Below are positions 16,305 to 26,785 of a stretch of 64,000 bases of DNA, piece after piece. Both the position numbers and the translations under genes were made by a program. The stretch is from Bacteroidota bacterium. GTDB taxonomy: Bacteria; Bacteroidota; Bacteroidia; Bacteroidales; JAGONC01. The stretch lies in contig JAPLDP010000021.1 in the NCBI GenBank assembly GCA_026391695.1, forward strand, positions 1-64,000. The letters run 5' to 3'. Each line of letters opens with the position of its first letter. The first letter of the stretch is position 1. The notes beneath the pieces are model-generated. The model saw only the letters and a program-made list of their open reading frames with translations, was not told the origin of the DNA and ran no database searches.

Positions 16305-19133
16305 ATGTGGAGGTTACCTCTTTTTTTTCTCGGATTGTTATGTTCAATTCATTCATTTGGCCAGAATGTTTCATTAACCGGGGTAGTAATGGATAGTACA
16401 AACAGGGAACCCCTTATGGGGGCACATCTTATCCTGATTCACCAGTTTCAATCAATCCAGTATGCTCAGACTTCAAACATTGAAGGAAGTTTTAATTTCA
16501 AAAATATTAAAAGCGGCAATTACTGGCTGACCATCTCCTATATGGGATTTAATACATATAATCATCCTCTTATTGTATCCAATACCCCAGTAAATCTCGG
16601 GAATATTTACCTGTCCAAGGCGAATATAAACCTGGATGAAGTTCAAGTAACTGACGTTGTGCCTATGTCAGTACAAAAAGGTGATACTCTTCAATTTAAC
16701 GCGAGGGCATTCAAGACGAATCCCGATGCATATGCTGAAGACCTCATTGGTAAAATGCCCGGGATGGTTGTCGAAAATGGGAGTGTAAAAGCCCAGGGTG
16801 AAGAAGTTAAAAAAGTACTGGTTGATGGGAAAAAATACTTTGATGAAGATCCGATGATAGCATTAAAGAATATTCCTGCTGAGGTAATTGATAAAATCGA
16901 AGTTTTTGATGAGCATAGTGAGCAAAACAAACTCACTGGATTTGATGATGGACAATCGGTCAGAGCTATCAATATTGTCACAGATCATTCGTTGAGGGTC
17001 AGTCAATTTGGTGAGGTTTACGCTGGATATGGATATCCTGGCAAATATTCAGCAGGTGGTAATGTGAATATTTTTAATAATGATAAAAGGATATCGGTTA
17101 TTGGTTTGTCAAATAATATCAACCAACAGAATTTTTCAATGCAAGACCTGTTGGGAGTTATTACTAATGAGGGAGGTATGCCGGGCATGGGACCTGGAAG
17201 TGGAGTTGGGCCACCAGGCGGCGGTGATCAAGGTACGCCTCCGGGTGGCCCCGGCTTACCTGGAAACAACTTCATTGTCAGCCCACAAAGTGGTATCTCT
17301 AAAACACAGTCGATAGGTTTGAATTATTCCGACTCACTGGGGAGACATATTAATATCAGCACAAGTTATTTTTTCAATTATTCCGATAACCATTCAAACC
17401 AAAAGGTCAATCAGCAGTATTTTTTGTCGGATGGTGGAGATCATTATTACAAGGAACTGAATAATTCAGGTTCTCAAAACATGAACCACAGGCTTAACTT
17501 AAGGTTAGAGTATGTCATGGATACTTTGAATACCCTCATTTTTAGTCCAAGATTATATTTCCAGGGGAATAAATCATCTTCAGATATCGCTGGTCAGTCA
17601 ATGAATGGCACCATCGTCGCCAGAAGTACAAAAAGTTACAATACCACCGATCTTACAGGTTATAATTTGTCAGGCGATCTCATGTATATGCACCGTTCTA
17701 AAAAGAAAGGCCGGACAGCTTCGATCAATATGAGGAGTGGATTAAACCAGAAAAAAGGAGATGACTCTCAGGAGTCATATGAATTCTATACTGATGGCAA
17801 CATAGAATATATTGATTCACTGGAGCAACATGCCGATATCTATTCGGATGGTTCCACCATTTCATCACGATTGGTATTTACAGAACCCTTAAATAAGAAT
17901 GGACTTTTACAATTTAATTATAGCAATTCATTCACAGGGAACTATTCTGACCAGCAAACTTTTATACCCGATACCCTTACCAGGCAATTTTCTCTGTTGG
18001 ATACTGCTTTATCCAACAAATTTAAAAAGCAATATTCTTCTCATAGCGTAGGTACCGGTTATTTATACCGAAGTAAAAACTTGTTTGTCACTGCAGGATT
18101 TGATTATCAATATGCTTCATTGAGATCGGAGCAACAATTTCCTGAAAAGTACGGTTTGAAACAGTCATTTTATTCTATATTACCTCAGGCCAGGATGAAT
18201 ATCAATTTTACATCCTTTCAGCGATTACAATTAATATACAGGTCTTTGGCCTCCTCGCCCTCAATAAAACAATTGCAAAATGTTGTGAATGATGAAAATC
18301 CGCTACAGCTTTCCGTTGGTAATGAAAATCTCAAACAGGAAATTGATCATAATATTCTGTTGAGATTTACTTTAAAAAATATCACGGGTTCATCAATTCT
18401 GATGTTATTAGTTTCTGCTGATTTTACGCGTAATTATATAGGTAACAATACTTTAATAGCCAATAAAGATACTCTGATTGGTAAGGATTTTCGTTTAAAG
18501 AAGGGAACTATACTCATTCAACCGGTCAATATTGACGGATACCGTGATTTTCGTTTTTTTACAACATGTGGTATTCCATTAAAGAGCCTGAGGTGCAATC
18601 TGAATTTGCAAGCCTCATATGGTTTAACCAGAGAACCCGGAATAATCAATGGCGCAGAAAATTTTTCCAATAACCATTCATTTGCTGTGAATATCATGTT
18701 GAGCAGCAACATAAGCCAGAATCTTGATTTTTCCTTTTCCTCACGTTCCACTGTTAACAACACTGTGAATTCTATTCAGAAAGAACTTAATGAAAAGTAC
18801 ATTAAGCAAAATACAATGCTTCAGTTCTATTCTATGTGTTGGAAAGGCCTGGTCATTCAGGCACAACTGAGTCATGAGTTTTATCACGGACTTTCAGCCG
18901 GATATGACCAAAATTACTTCATATGCAATCTTAGTCTTGGGAAAAAGATTTTCAACAATCAAAGAGGAGAAATCCGACTCTCAGCAAATGATTTGTTCAA
19001 CCAAAGTAAAAATTTACAAAGGGTTGTGACTGATGCTTATATAGAAGATATTGAAACAGAAATACTGCAACGATATTGTATGTTAACCTTTACCTATAAT
19101 CTCAGGAATTATTTGGTCAAAAGCAAGGATTAA
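16305..19133 (+). CDS. Outer-membrane beta-barrel protein with carboxypeptidase-regulatory-like and plug domains
   Basis: TonB-receptor-like outer-membrane protein of 942 residues (outer membrane beta-barrel family 3 type). After a signal peptide ending near FGQ come a CarboxypepD_reg-like domain (about 22-110), a plug-like segment (LIGKMPGMVVENGSVKAQGEEVKKVLVDGKKYF in parts, then IDKIEVFDEHSEQ) and a long barrel. Residues about 286-322 form a Gly/Pro/Met-rich insert (GMPGMGPGSGVGPPGGG followed by TPPGGPGLPG). It is 60 bp downstream of the DUF4249 gene on the same strand and is probably the last gene of the locus. Confidence 0.87.
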   Translation: MWRLPLFFLGLLCSIHSFGQNVSLTGVVMDSTNREPLMGAHLILIHQFQSIQYAQTSNIEGSFNFKNIKSGNYWLTISYMGFNTYNHPLIVSNTPVNLGNIYLSKANINLDEVQVTDVVPMSVQKGDTLQFNARAFKTNPDAYAEDLIGKMPGMVVENGSVKAQGEEVKKVLVDGKKYFDEDPMIALKNIPAEVIDKIEVFDEHSEQNKLTGFDDGQSVRAINIVTDHSLRVSQFGEVYAGYGYPGKYSAGGNVNIFNNDKRISVIGLSNNINQQNFSMQDLLGVITNEGGMPGMGPGSGVGPPGGGDQGTPPGGPGLPGNNFIVSPQSGISKTQSIGLNYSDSLGRHINISTSYFFNYSDNHSNQKVNQQYFLSDGGDHYYKELNNSGSQNMNHRLNLRLEYVMDTLNTLIFSPRLYFQGNKSSSDIAGQSMNGTIVARSTKSYNTTDLTGYNLSGDLMYMHRSKKKGRTASINMRSGLNQKKGDDSQESYEFYTDGNIEYIDSLEQHADIYSDGSTISSRLVFTEPLNKNGLLQFNYSNSFTGNYSDQQTFIPDTLTRQFSLLDTALSNKFKKQYSSHSVGTGYLYRSKNLFVTAGFDYQYASLRSEQQFPEKYGLKQSFYSILPQARMNINFTSFQRLQLIYRSLASSPSIKQLQNVVNDENPLQLSVGNENLKQEIDHNILLRFTLKNITGSSILMLLVSADFTRNYIGNNTLIANKDTLIGKDFRLKKGTILIQPVNIDGYRDFRFFTTCGIPLKSLRCNLNLQASYGLTREPGIINGAENFSNNHSFAVNIMLSSNISQNLDFSFSSRSTVNNTVNSIQKELNEKYIKQNTMLQFYSMCWKGLVIQAQLSHEFYHGLSAGYDQNYFICNLSLGKKIFNNQRGEIRLSANDLFNQSKNLQRVVTDAYIEDIETEILQRYCMLTFTYNLRNYLVKSKD

Positions 19134-19224
19134 TAAGATGCTTTTGATCCTAAGGGCTTGAAAAAAGACAGATTTGTCATGCTTGAGCACCTCTCTGGTA
19201 ATGTATAGAATTATATAATCTGGT

Positions 19225-20400
19225 ATGAGAATCCTGATGATATCCGATATCAATTCTCCCCATACACAAAAATGGGCAATCAGTCTTAAAATGAAAGGCA
19301 TTGACATTGCGGTTTTCAGCATAGCAACTCCTACACAGCATTGGTATCTTGACTTTTCAATTCCTCTTTATTCGCCCATGAAATTTGACCACAAAATTTT
19401 TTCTGCTTCGCTCTTCAGCAAGATAGTCTATTTAAGAGCAGTCCCTTACCTGAAAAAGGTCATTAAAGAGTTTAAACCCGATATAGTTGATGCTCATTAT
19501 GCTTCCAGCAATGGCCTTTTGGGCGCACTGAGTGGATTTAAACCCCTTATCATATCGGTCTGGGGGAGCGATATTTACTCTTTTCCGAAGAAATCTTTTA
19601 TAGGGAAATACATCCTGAGATTCAATTTCAGAAAATCTGCACTGATTTGTTCCACAAGTATGGCAATGGTATCGCATATAAAAAACTATACTGATCATAA
19701 TATCAAGGTTATCTATTTTGGAGTGGATCCTAATATTTTTAAACCTATACCTGTTGCTTCACTTTTTCAGCAGGATGATTTTGTGATTGGTACTATAAAA
19801 TCTCTGGAACCTGTTTATGGAATAGATATCCTCATAAAAGTTTTTTATGAATTGTGCCTGAAATATCCTGAACAAAAACTGAAGCTTCTGATTGTGGGAG
19901 GAGGTTCGCTTGCGACTGGATTAAAATCATTAGTACTGACTCTGGGATTAATTGACAAGGTTGTTTTTACCGGTCAGGTTCCTTATTCGAATATTGTGCA
20001 ATATTACAACATGCTCTCTCTCTATATAGCGCTTTCCAACTCAGAAGGCTTCGGTGTTGCGGTACTTGAGGCTTCAGCCTGTGAAATACCGGTAGTGGTT
20101 TCAGATGCCGGAGGACTGCCTGAGGTTGTTGATGACGATAAAACGGGAACTATCGTTCCTGTCAATGATATTCATAAAGCTGTTGATGCAGTTGAAAGGT
20201 TAATCTTTAATGAGCCTTTGCGAAGAGAAATGGGGAAAGCTGGTCGTGAAAAAGTGATCTCTTTATTCGATTGGCACAAAAATGTCAATAAGAAGGTGAA
20301 ACTTTACCGATCTTTACTAATCCCTGATATGGAGACTGAATACAGTCAAAAGGAAAGCATTCCGACCAAAAGTGTACCTCTGATAACAAAATATCCCTGA
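19225..20400 (+). CDS. Glycosyltransferase family 4 (GT-B fold)
   Basis: Cytoplasmic or membrane-peripheral glycosyltransferase of 391 residues that moves a sugar from a nucleotide-sugar donor to an envelope glycan acceptor. The N-terminal acceptor domain has SVWGSDIYSFPKKS. The C-terminal donor domain begins at IGTIKSLEPVYGIDILI and holds the retaining GT4 signature NSEGFGVAVLEASACEIPVV (E-x7-E type) and DAGGLPEVV. No other polysaccharide genes flank it, so acceptor and donor are unknown. It starts 91 bp after the barrel gene and may have its own promoter. Confidence 0.9.
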   Translation: MRILMISDINSPHTQKWAISLKMKGIDIAVFSIATPTQHWYLDFSIPLYSPMKFDHKIFSASLFSKIVYLRAVPYLKKVIKEFKPDIVDAHYASSNGLLGALSGFKPLIISVWGSDIYSFPKKSFIGKYILRFNFRKSALICSTSMAMVSHIKNYTDHNIKVIYFGVDPNIFKPIPVASLFQQDDFVIGTIKSLEPVYGIDILIKVFYELCLKYPEQKLKLLIVGGGSLATGLKSLVLTLGLIDKVVFTGQVPYSNIVQYYNMLSLYIALSNSEGFGVAVLEASACEIPVVVSDAGGLPEVVDDDKTGTIVPVNDIHKAVDAVERLIFNEPLRREMGKAGREKVISLFDWHKNVNKKVKLYRSLLIPDMETEYSQKESIPTKSVPLITKYP

Positions 20401-20455
20401 AATCCGTAATAAGCTGAATCTATCTACCAGTAAGGCCAATCAGCCATAAGTGATG

Positions 20456-20971
20456 TCATAACTTAATCACCAGTGTCTCCGCCAGAATATCATGCAGCGC
20501 CTGCTTCTTCTCGGTGAAGCCGGCCATGATATAGCCGATCATCAGGATCATCCCTGAGAGGATCTTGGCAAAATACCTGCCCGTGGCCCGGGCAAAGGAT
20601 ATCCTGCCGCCCTGCATGTCGGTCACCTTAGCTCCTATGGCCATCTTGCCCAGCGTAGCCTGGTGCTTCGACGATTCCATCAGCGCAAAATATAGCCATT
20701 GTACACATGTACTCACAACGACGGCATAAATGACGACTCCGACAAAGGGTCCGATGAATCCAAGCCAGCTTTCATCGCATGAATAATTTTCATGGCCCAT
20801 CATCCCGAAAAAGGATAAACCCAAAATAGCCCATACCGGCGCGATCAGGACGAAATTGACGAATGATAAGATGAAATCATCAATGATGTATGCCAGAAAC
20901 CGCCACCAGAAACCTGCATAGGTCACTCCCGGCGCCTGGACAACCTGTGGTTGTTGAAATTGTTCTTCCAT
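20456..20971 (-). CDS. RDD-family membrane protein
   Basis: A 171-residue inner-membrane protein with the RDD arrangement: GFWWRFLAYIIDDFILS (Arg and two Asp in the first helix), a second helix pair, then GKMAIGAKVTDMQGGRISFARATGRYFAKI. RDD proteins are broadly assigned to transport or membrane homeostasis, without a general function. I start at ATG 20971 (MEEQFQQPQ), which gives the usual short charged N-terminus; the upstream ATG at 21022 adds 17 residues of no family character. Confidence 0.82.
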   Translation of the reverse strand: MEEQFQQPQVVQAPGVTYAGFWWRFLAYIIDDFILSFVNFVLIAPVWAILGLSFFGMMGHENYSCDESWLGFIGPFVGVVIYAVVVSTCVQWLYFALMESSKHQATLGKMAIGAKVTDMQGGRISFARATGRYFAKILSGMILMIGYIMAGFTEKKQALHDILAETLVIKL

Positions 20972-21149
20972 AGAAAAATGTTTTAAATTATCATTCAAAT
21001 ATAATGTATATTTACGTACCAATCTCTAACCGGGTGTTATATTGTTATATTTTATATCGCTATGTCGGTACATCGCTGCATCTTTATAGTTTGATCATTG
21101 ATCATTGTTTTATAGTCTTTAATATTTGCTCTTTGAATTTTAATCTATC

Positions 21150-24100
21150 ATGAAAAATCTCATTCCCCTTTACTTCCTTGCCCTTGTCCTCATGGCAGGA
21201 TGTACATTTAAGAAGACGGTTAAAGTCGCTGAAACAAATTTTAAGGAGGAGGTAGCCAGGAATCAGGAGCTGGTATTTACTTTCAGCATGCCTGTGGCTG
21301 CCGACTCGCTGCTGAATATCTGGGACACCGTGAAGTACCTTGATTTTGAGCCTCCTGTGCAGGGCAGGTTCAAGTGGACGGCGGATAATACCCTGCTGTT
21401 TTCAGCGGCAGAACTTTTAAATCCCTGCTGTGATTTCAAGGCCTCTCTCAACACCAAAAACCTGAGTCTGGCTGGTGGCAAAAGGCTCAGTGTTTCCTCG
21501 CAAACCTTTTCGTTTCATACACCCTACCTGGCTTTAATGTCAGCCAATGCAAGCTGGATGATGAACGAGAACGCCGGTTACAGCGTAGGGATCAGGATCA
21601 GGCTGCAGTTCAATAATGCCGTTGACCCTGGTCTCCTCAGCAATCTGCTGAAAGTCATCATCGCTGAAAAGGATGTTTTCTTTACCCTGTCAGGCCCTGC
21701 CGTGGGGGAATCACAGGAGATTTTAATTGCGGAACCTGAGCAGTCAGACTCAGACGATATTTCTATCCATATCCGCATCTCACCGGGACTCGGTTGTGGT
21801 ATCTGCGGCTGGCAAAGCGACGAAACCATTGACAAAGTATTGACCCTACCTCCGAAAGAGCAGCTTCAGGTGAGAGAAATGCAAGGCTATTTCGAAGGTG
21901 GTTATGGTGTTATCAGCATTTTTACTTCACAACCTTTAGTAGCAGAAAACCTGGCCGACCTGGTGACTGTTGAGCCATATATTGACCTCAAGGTGGAACC
22001 GGCAAAGGAGGGTTTCCTTCTCAAAGGTAATTTCAGTGAGGGTCAGACCTATAAAGTGACGTTATCGGGTGACATAAAAGGTGTCTTCGGAAAGACAATA
22101 GGTAAAACATACACGCAATATGTTACTTTCGGCGACCTGGAGCCCAATATTGCCTTTACCGATAAGGCCGGCCGCTATCTTTCACTGAAGGGCAACAGGA
22201 ATGTCGGCGTTCAGATCATCAATGTCCCGAAAATCCGCATCAGCATATTTAAAATTTTCGAAAACAACATCCAGCATTACATGCGTGAAGGCAAATCCTA
22301 TGAATGGGAGTATGCTAACGACCAGTATTACAATTTTTACGACTATGGTTTCAGGGAAGACTATGGACAGACCATCTTTTCAAAAGTTATCGAAACATCT
22401 ACGCTACCTAAAAATGGCAACATACGATTGCTGAACATCAATACCGATGCGATAGATCTGTCCAATCTGTTGAAGGGTATTTACCTGATAAAAGTCGAAT
22501 CTATCGATAATAGCTGGCTGAAGGATGTTCAGCTTTTTGCCGTTTCGGACTTGGGACTCATCGTCAGAAGCGGGAAAAAGGATATTCTTGTCTATGTCAA
22601 TTCAATCAGGGACGCCACTCCTGTCACCGGTGTGCAGGTCAACTTCATGAGCAGCAATAACCAGTTGGTTTATACGATGACCACCGATAAACAGGGTATA
22701 GCCCATCTGAAGGATGTCGATGCCAATATTCCCGGATTCGTCATTACCATGATCACCGCCCATAAGGATAATGATTTCAATTACATCCTGTTAAGTGAGT
22801 CGATGGTTGAGACCTCCAGGTTCGACGTCGGCGGCAAGCGCACAGCAGGGCTGATATATGATGTGTTCCTTTATGGCGGCAGGGATATATACAGGCCGGG
22901 AGATACCGTCTATTTTAACACAATTGTCAGGACAATGGACTGGAAGACCGAAAGGGATATTCCGGTCAAGATTAGGGTTGTCAGACCTGATGGTCGGGAA
23001 TTCCTTGCATTCAGGAAGACTCTCGACAGCCAGGGATCGGCTGGCTCACACTTCTCACTGCCTTATGATGCCATGACTGGCGCTTATGTCATCGAAGTAT
23101 ATTCCGGAAATGATGTTCTGCTGAAATCATCACGCATACTGGTTGAAGAGTTCCTGCCTGACCGTATCAAGGTGACTGCTCTTGCCGATAAACAGGAATA
23201 CCGCTCACAAGAGGATATAAAGCTTGACATCAATGCGATGAATCTTTTCGGGACGCCGGCAGCAAACAGAAATTATGAGACAGAGCTGCAGATATCACAA
23301 AAGCGTTTTACGCCAAAGGAATTTCCTGATTATACATTTGAAATCATTCTGACAAAGGACCGTTCTTTTGAAAATGTAACCAGGGAGGGATCTACGGATG
23401 ATCAGGGCAATGCCACTGAGGTATTTCAGGCTGCCGGTTTTAAGGATATAGGTATCCTTCAGGGAAATATATTCACCACTGTCTTCGATGAAACAGGCCG
23501 GCCTGTCAACAGGCTGACACAAGTAGACATACTCACCCAGAATCTGTTTTTCGGGATCAAACAGTTTGACCGCTGGGTGGGTACCCGGAAGCCACTTGAC
23601 ATCGGATTGATAGCCGTCGATAAAAACGGTAAAAAGGTCAGCAGTGCCTCAGCCCGGGTGCAGATCGTTCAGTTTACTTACGAAACAGTGATAGAACACA
23701 CCGGCTACAGCTACAATTATAAGTCAGAACGGGTGGAACATGTCATCCTTGATAAGACCCTGACCATTGATGATGGTGTCACGACCTATACCTATACACC
23801 TGGCGCTTCAGGCAGCTATGAGATCCGCATCATGGCGTCCGGGAGTGAAGGTTATGTGGCACAGGAGTTTTATGCTTATGGCTGGGGTGACACAGATTAT
23901 ACATCGTTTGAAGTGAACAGGGAAGGACAGATCACCATCGAAGCCGACAAGCAGGAGTACAGGCCGGGGCAGACAGCCCGCCTGCTTTTCAAAACTCCCT
24001 TCGATGGAAAGCTTTTAATCACCGTTGAGAGGGATGATGTCATGGAGAGTCACGTAGTGACGACATCCAATAAGGCGGCGAGCATCAACCTCATGATAAA

Positions 24101-26603
24101 GGAAGAGTATCTTCCTAACATATACATAACGGCCACAGCCTTCCGCCCTCACAAGGGCAATGACCTGCCACTGACCGTAGCTCATGGTTTTGCCTCACTG
24201 AAGGTCATGGACCCTGATTCCAGGCTGTCGCTGGATATCAATGCTGCGGATGAAACACGGAGTAAAAAGCGGCAGGAGGTGGTGATAAAAACTGATCCCG
24301 GAGCTGAGATGACTGTCGCCATCGTCGACGAGGGCATCCTGCAGGTCACCGGCTTCCTGACGCCCAACCCGTTGGATTATTTTTTCCAGAAACGGGCACT
24401 GGAAGTCACTGCCAGTGATATCTATGGCTTATTGTATCCTGAACTGGGTACGAACCTTTCAAAAACAGGTGGTGACATAGGTTTAAAGCTGGGTAAATTC
24501 ATCAGCCCTGTCACCGGTAAGCGGGCGAGGCTGCTGGCCTGGTGGAGCGGCATACTGAAGGCCGATGCGAAGGGGGAGTGCCGGTTTTCATTTGACATCC
24601 CGCAGTTTTCAGGATCGCTGCGTATTATGGCCGTAGCTTATGATAACGAGAAGTTTGCAGCAGCGGAAAAAAATATCCGTGTTGCCGACCCTGTCATCAT
24701 CAGCACAGCGCTGCCGCGTTTCCTCAGCCCCGGCGACAATGCCCTGGTACCTGTCACGGTCACCAATGCCACCGGCAAGCCAACGAAGGCCACTGTCACC
24801 ATCGAAACAAAGGGACCTGTGCAGCCAGGTAATGAAAGTGTGAAAACGGTCACCTTACAGCCTAACAGTGAACAACAGGTACTGTATGATATAGCTGCCG
24901 GACCTGATGTAGGAGAGGCTGAAGTAAACATCTCTGTGGAAGCTCTAAATGAAAGGTTTACGGATATCACCGTCATACCTGTCCGTCCCCCTGCCGGGCT
25001 GTCACATGTCACCGGTTCAGGATCTGTCACCGGCGGCGACTCAGCGTCCATAAATGTCAGAACAGATTTCCTTCCTGCTTCGGCAGCATCGAAGCTGATA
25101 CTCAGCAAAACACCTACTATTGAGTTTTCCAAGCATTTGAATGACCTTCTCAACTATCCCTACGGCTGCTCTGAACAGCTCATATCGAAAGCTTTTCCGT
25201 TGATTTACTTTATGGATCTCGCAAAAATGCTTGGACAGGAGAAGAAAGAGAGGGCATATAATCTTGAGTTCCTCGTTCAGGAGGTCATCACGAAGATACA
25301 GTCGCTGCAGGTGGATGACGGCGGTCTATTGTTATGGCCGGGAGGCGGCGAGCCAAACTGGTGGGTGACAGCCTATGGTACCCATTTTCTTTATGAGGCA
25401 CGGCAGGCAGGATATGCCGTCAATGACAGGATCCTAAATAGTATGTTCAGGTATCTTGAGCAGAAAGTCAAAGAAAAGTCAACAGAGGAATATTATTATC
25501 CGGATAACAATGGCCAGTAAGTAAAAAGGGTGTTTGCCAGCAAGGAAATATTTTACTCACTGTTTGTCATGGCATTGGCGGATAACCAGAATCTGTCGCT
25601 GATGAACTATTACAAGGCTCATCCTGAAATGCTTGATGCTGACAGCCGCTATCTGCTGGCGGCGGCCTTCAGCCTGGTCGGTGACCGTGAAGCATTCGGG
25701 ACCACTTTGCCATCGTCCTTTGGAGAAGGGCGGTTGCGGCGATCCTTTGGCGGATCATTCTGTTCTTATCTGAGAGATATGGCTATATCGTTGTATACTC
25801 TGGTGCAGGCCGATCCCGGTGACCAGCAGATACCTATCCTGGCACGGGCACTGTCGCAAGAGCTCCGTGACGGCGGATGGTATTCTACACAGGAACAGGC
25901 TTTTGCATTATTGGCCTTGGGAAAGCTGGCACACATGATCGGCGTTAATCAGGTTAAAGCCAGTATCGCAATCAATGGCCGGAAAACTGCCGATTTCACC
26001 GGTAGTGACCTGATCCTCAGCGATGACATAAATAATAAGCCTGTCACTATCCGCACAAGCGATAAAGGAACCTTATATTATTTCTATGATGTGGAAGGCA
26101 TAAGCGCATCAGGTCAGGTAAAAGAAACCGACAATTATCTGTCGGTTAGAAAAGCCTTTTATGACCGTTATGGAAGGGCATTGATAAATAATGTATTTTC
26201 TCAAAATGACCTTGTTGTTGTGAAGGTCAGCATACGTTCACTGCTGGCCGGCACCATCAAAAATGTCGCTATCACTGACCTGTTGCCGGCGTGCTTCGAG
26301 ATTGAAAATCCCCGTATCACCCCTGCCAGGGAGATGAGCTGGATCAAAGACCAGTCGGAAGCGGATTATATGGATATACGGGATGACCGGATTTCATTTT
26401 TCATCACTGAAGGGGAGAATAGGGAAGATCGTCAGGGAGATAAGCCTCAGACGCATATAAGCATGGATAGATGGACCAACTTTTATTATACCGTGAGGGT
26501 AGTATCACAGGGTACCTTCAAGATGGGGCCGGTAAGCGCCGAGGCCATGTACGACGGGCAGTATCACTCTGTTTTTGGAGCCGGGGTGGTGAAGGTTAAT
26601 TGA
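21150..26603 (+). pseudogene. Alpha-2-macroglobulin-family lipoprotein, interrupted by one in-frame stop
   Basis: Bacterial alpha-2-macroglobulin, a periplasmic protease trap. The N-terminus is a lipoprotein signal (LVLMAGC, about Cys18). MG-type beta domains fill the middle, A2M core motifs follow (YRPGDTVYFNTIVR, RLLAWWSG), and the thioester motif GCSEQ lies near residue 1340. An in-frame TAA at 25518-25520 ends the first part (1456 residues). The same frame resumes at once as VKRVFASKEIFYSLFVMALA and runs to 26603, covering the rest of the thioester domain and the receptor-binding-like C-terminus. With one codon changed the gene would be a normal protein of about 1817 residues. This is either a recent nonsense mutation or a sequence error. 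No pbpC, the usual neighbour, is present. Confidence 0.85.
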
Positions 26604-26689
26604 TGATAAAGTTTTATAAGTCCTCAGTCGGCGGCGGAGCTAAGCGACGTCCCGACGAACGAACGAAGTGAGTGAGATCGGGATCAGCA

Positions 26690-26715
26690 GTCAGCAGTCT
26701 TCAGTCGGCAGTCAG
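26690..26715. repeat. AGTCGGCAGTC-type intergenic repeat, inverted partner at 28897-28920
   Basis: The segment repeats cagtcagcagt and cagtcggcagtc. The downstream flank of the next gene carries the same units reversed (gactgccgactgcc at 28897). The two therefore form imperfect inverted repeats around the 26786-28834 gene. Upstream of it, 26640-26690 holds a GACG/GAACGAAG palindromic stretch with no reading frame. Confidence 0.5.
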
Positions 26716-26785
26716 ACAGCCGGCACTAAGCACTATGTAGCATGCAGTAAGTTATTTTAGGCTGTAAATATTATACCATCATATT

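Noticed and set aside
24638-25153. 171-codon reading frame on the minus strand
   Set aside because: It is antisense to the macroglobulin gene, has no family resemblance, and follows the codon pattern of the opposite strand.
25530-26603. Separate 357-codon gene
   Set aside because: It is in the same frame as the upstream macroglobulin and lacks its own start signals; it is the rest of one interrupted gene.
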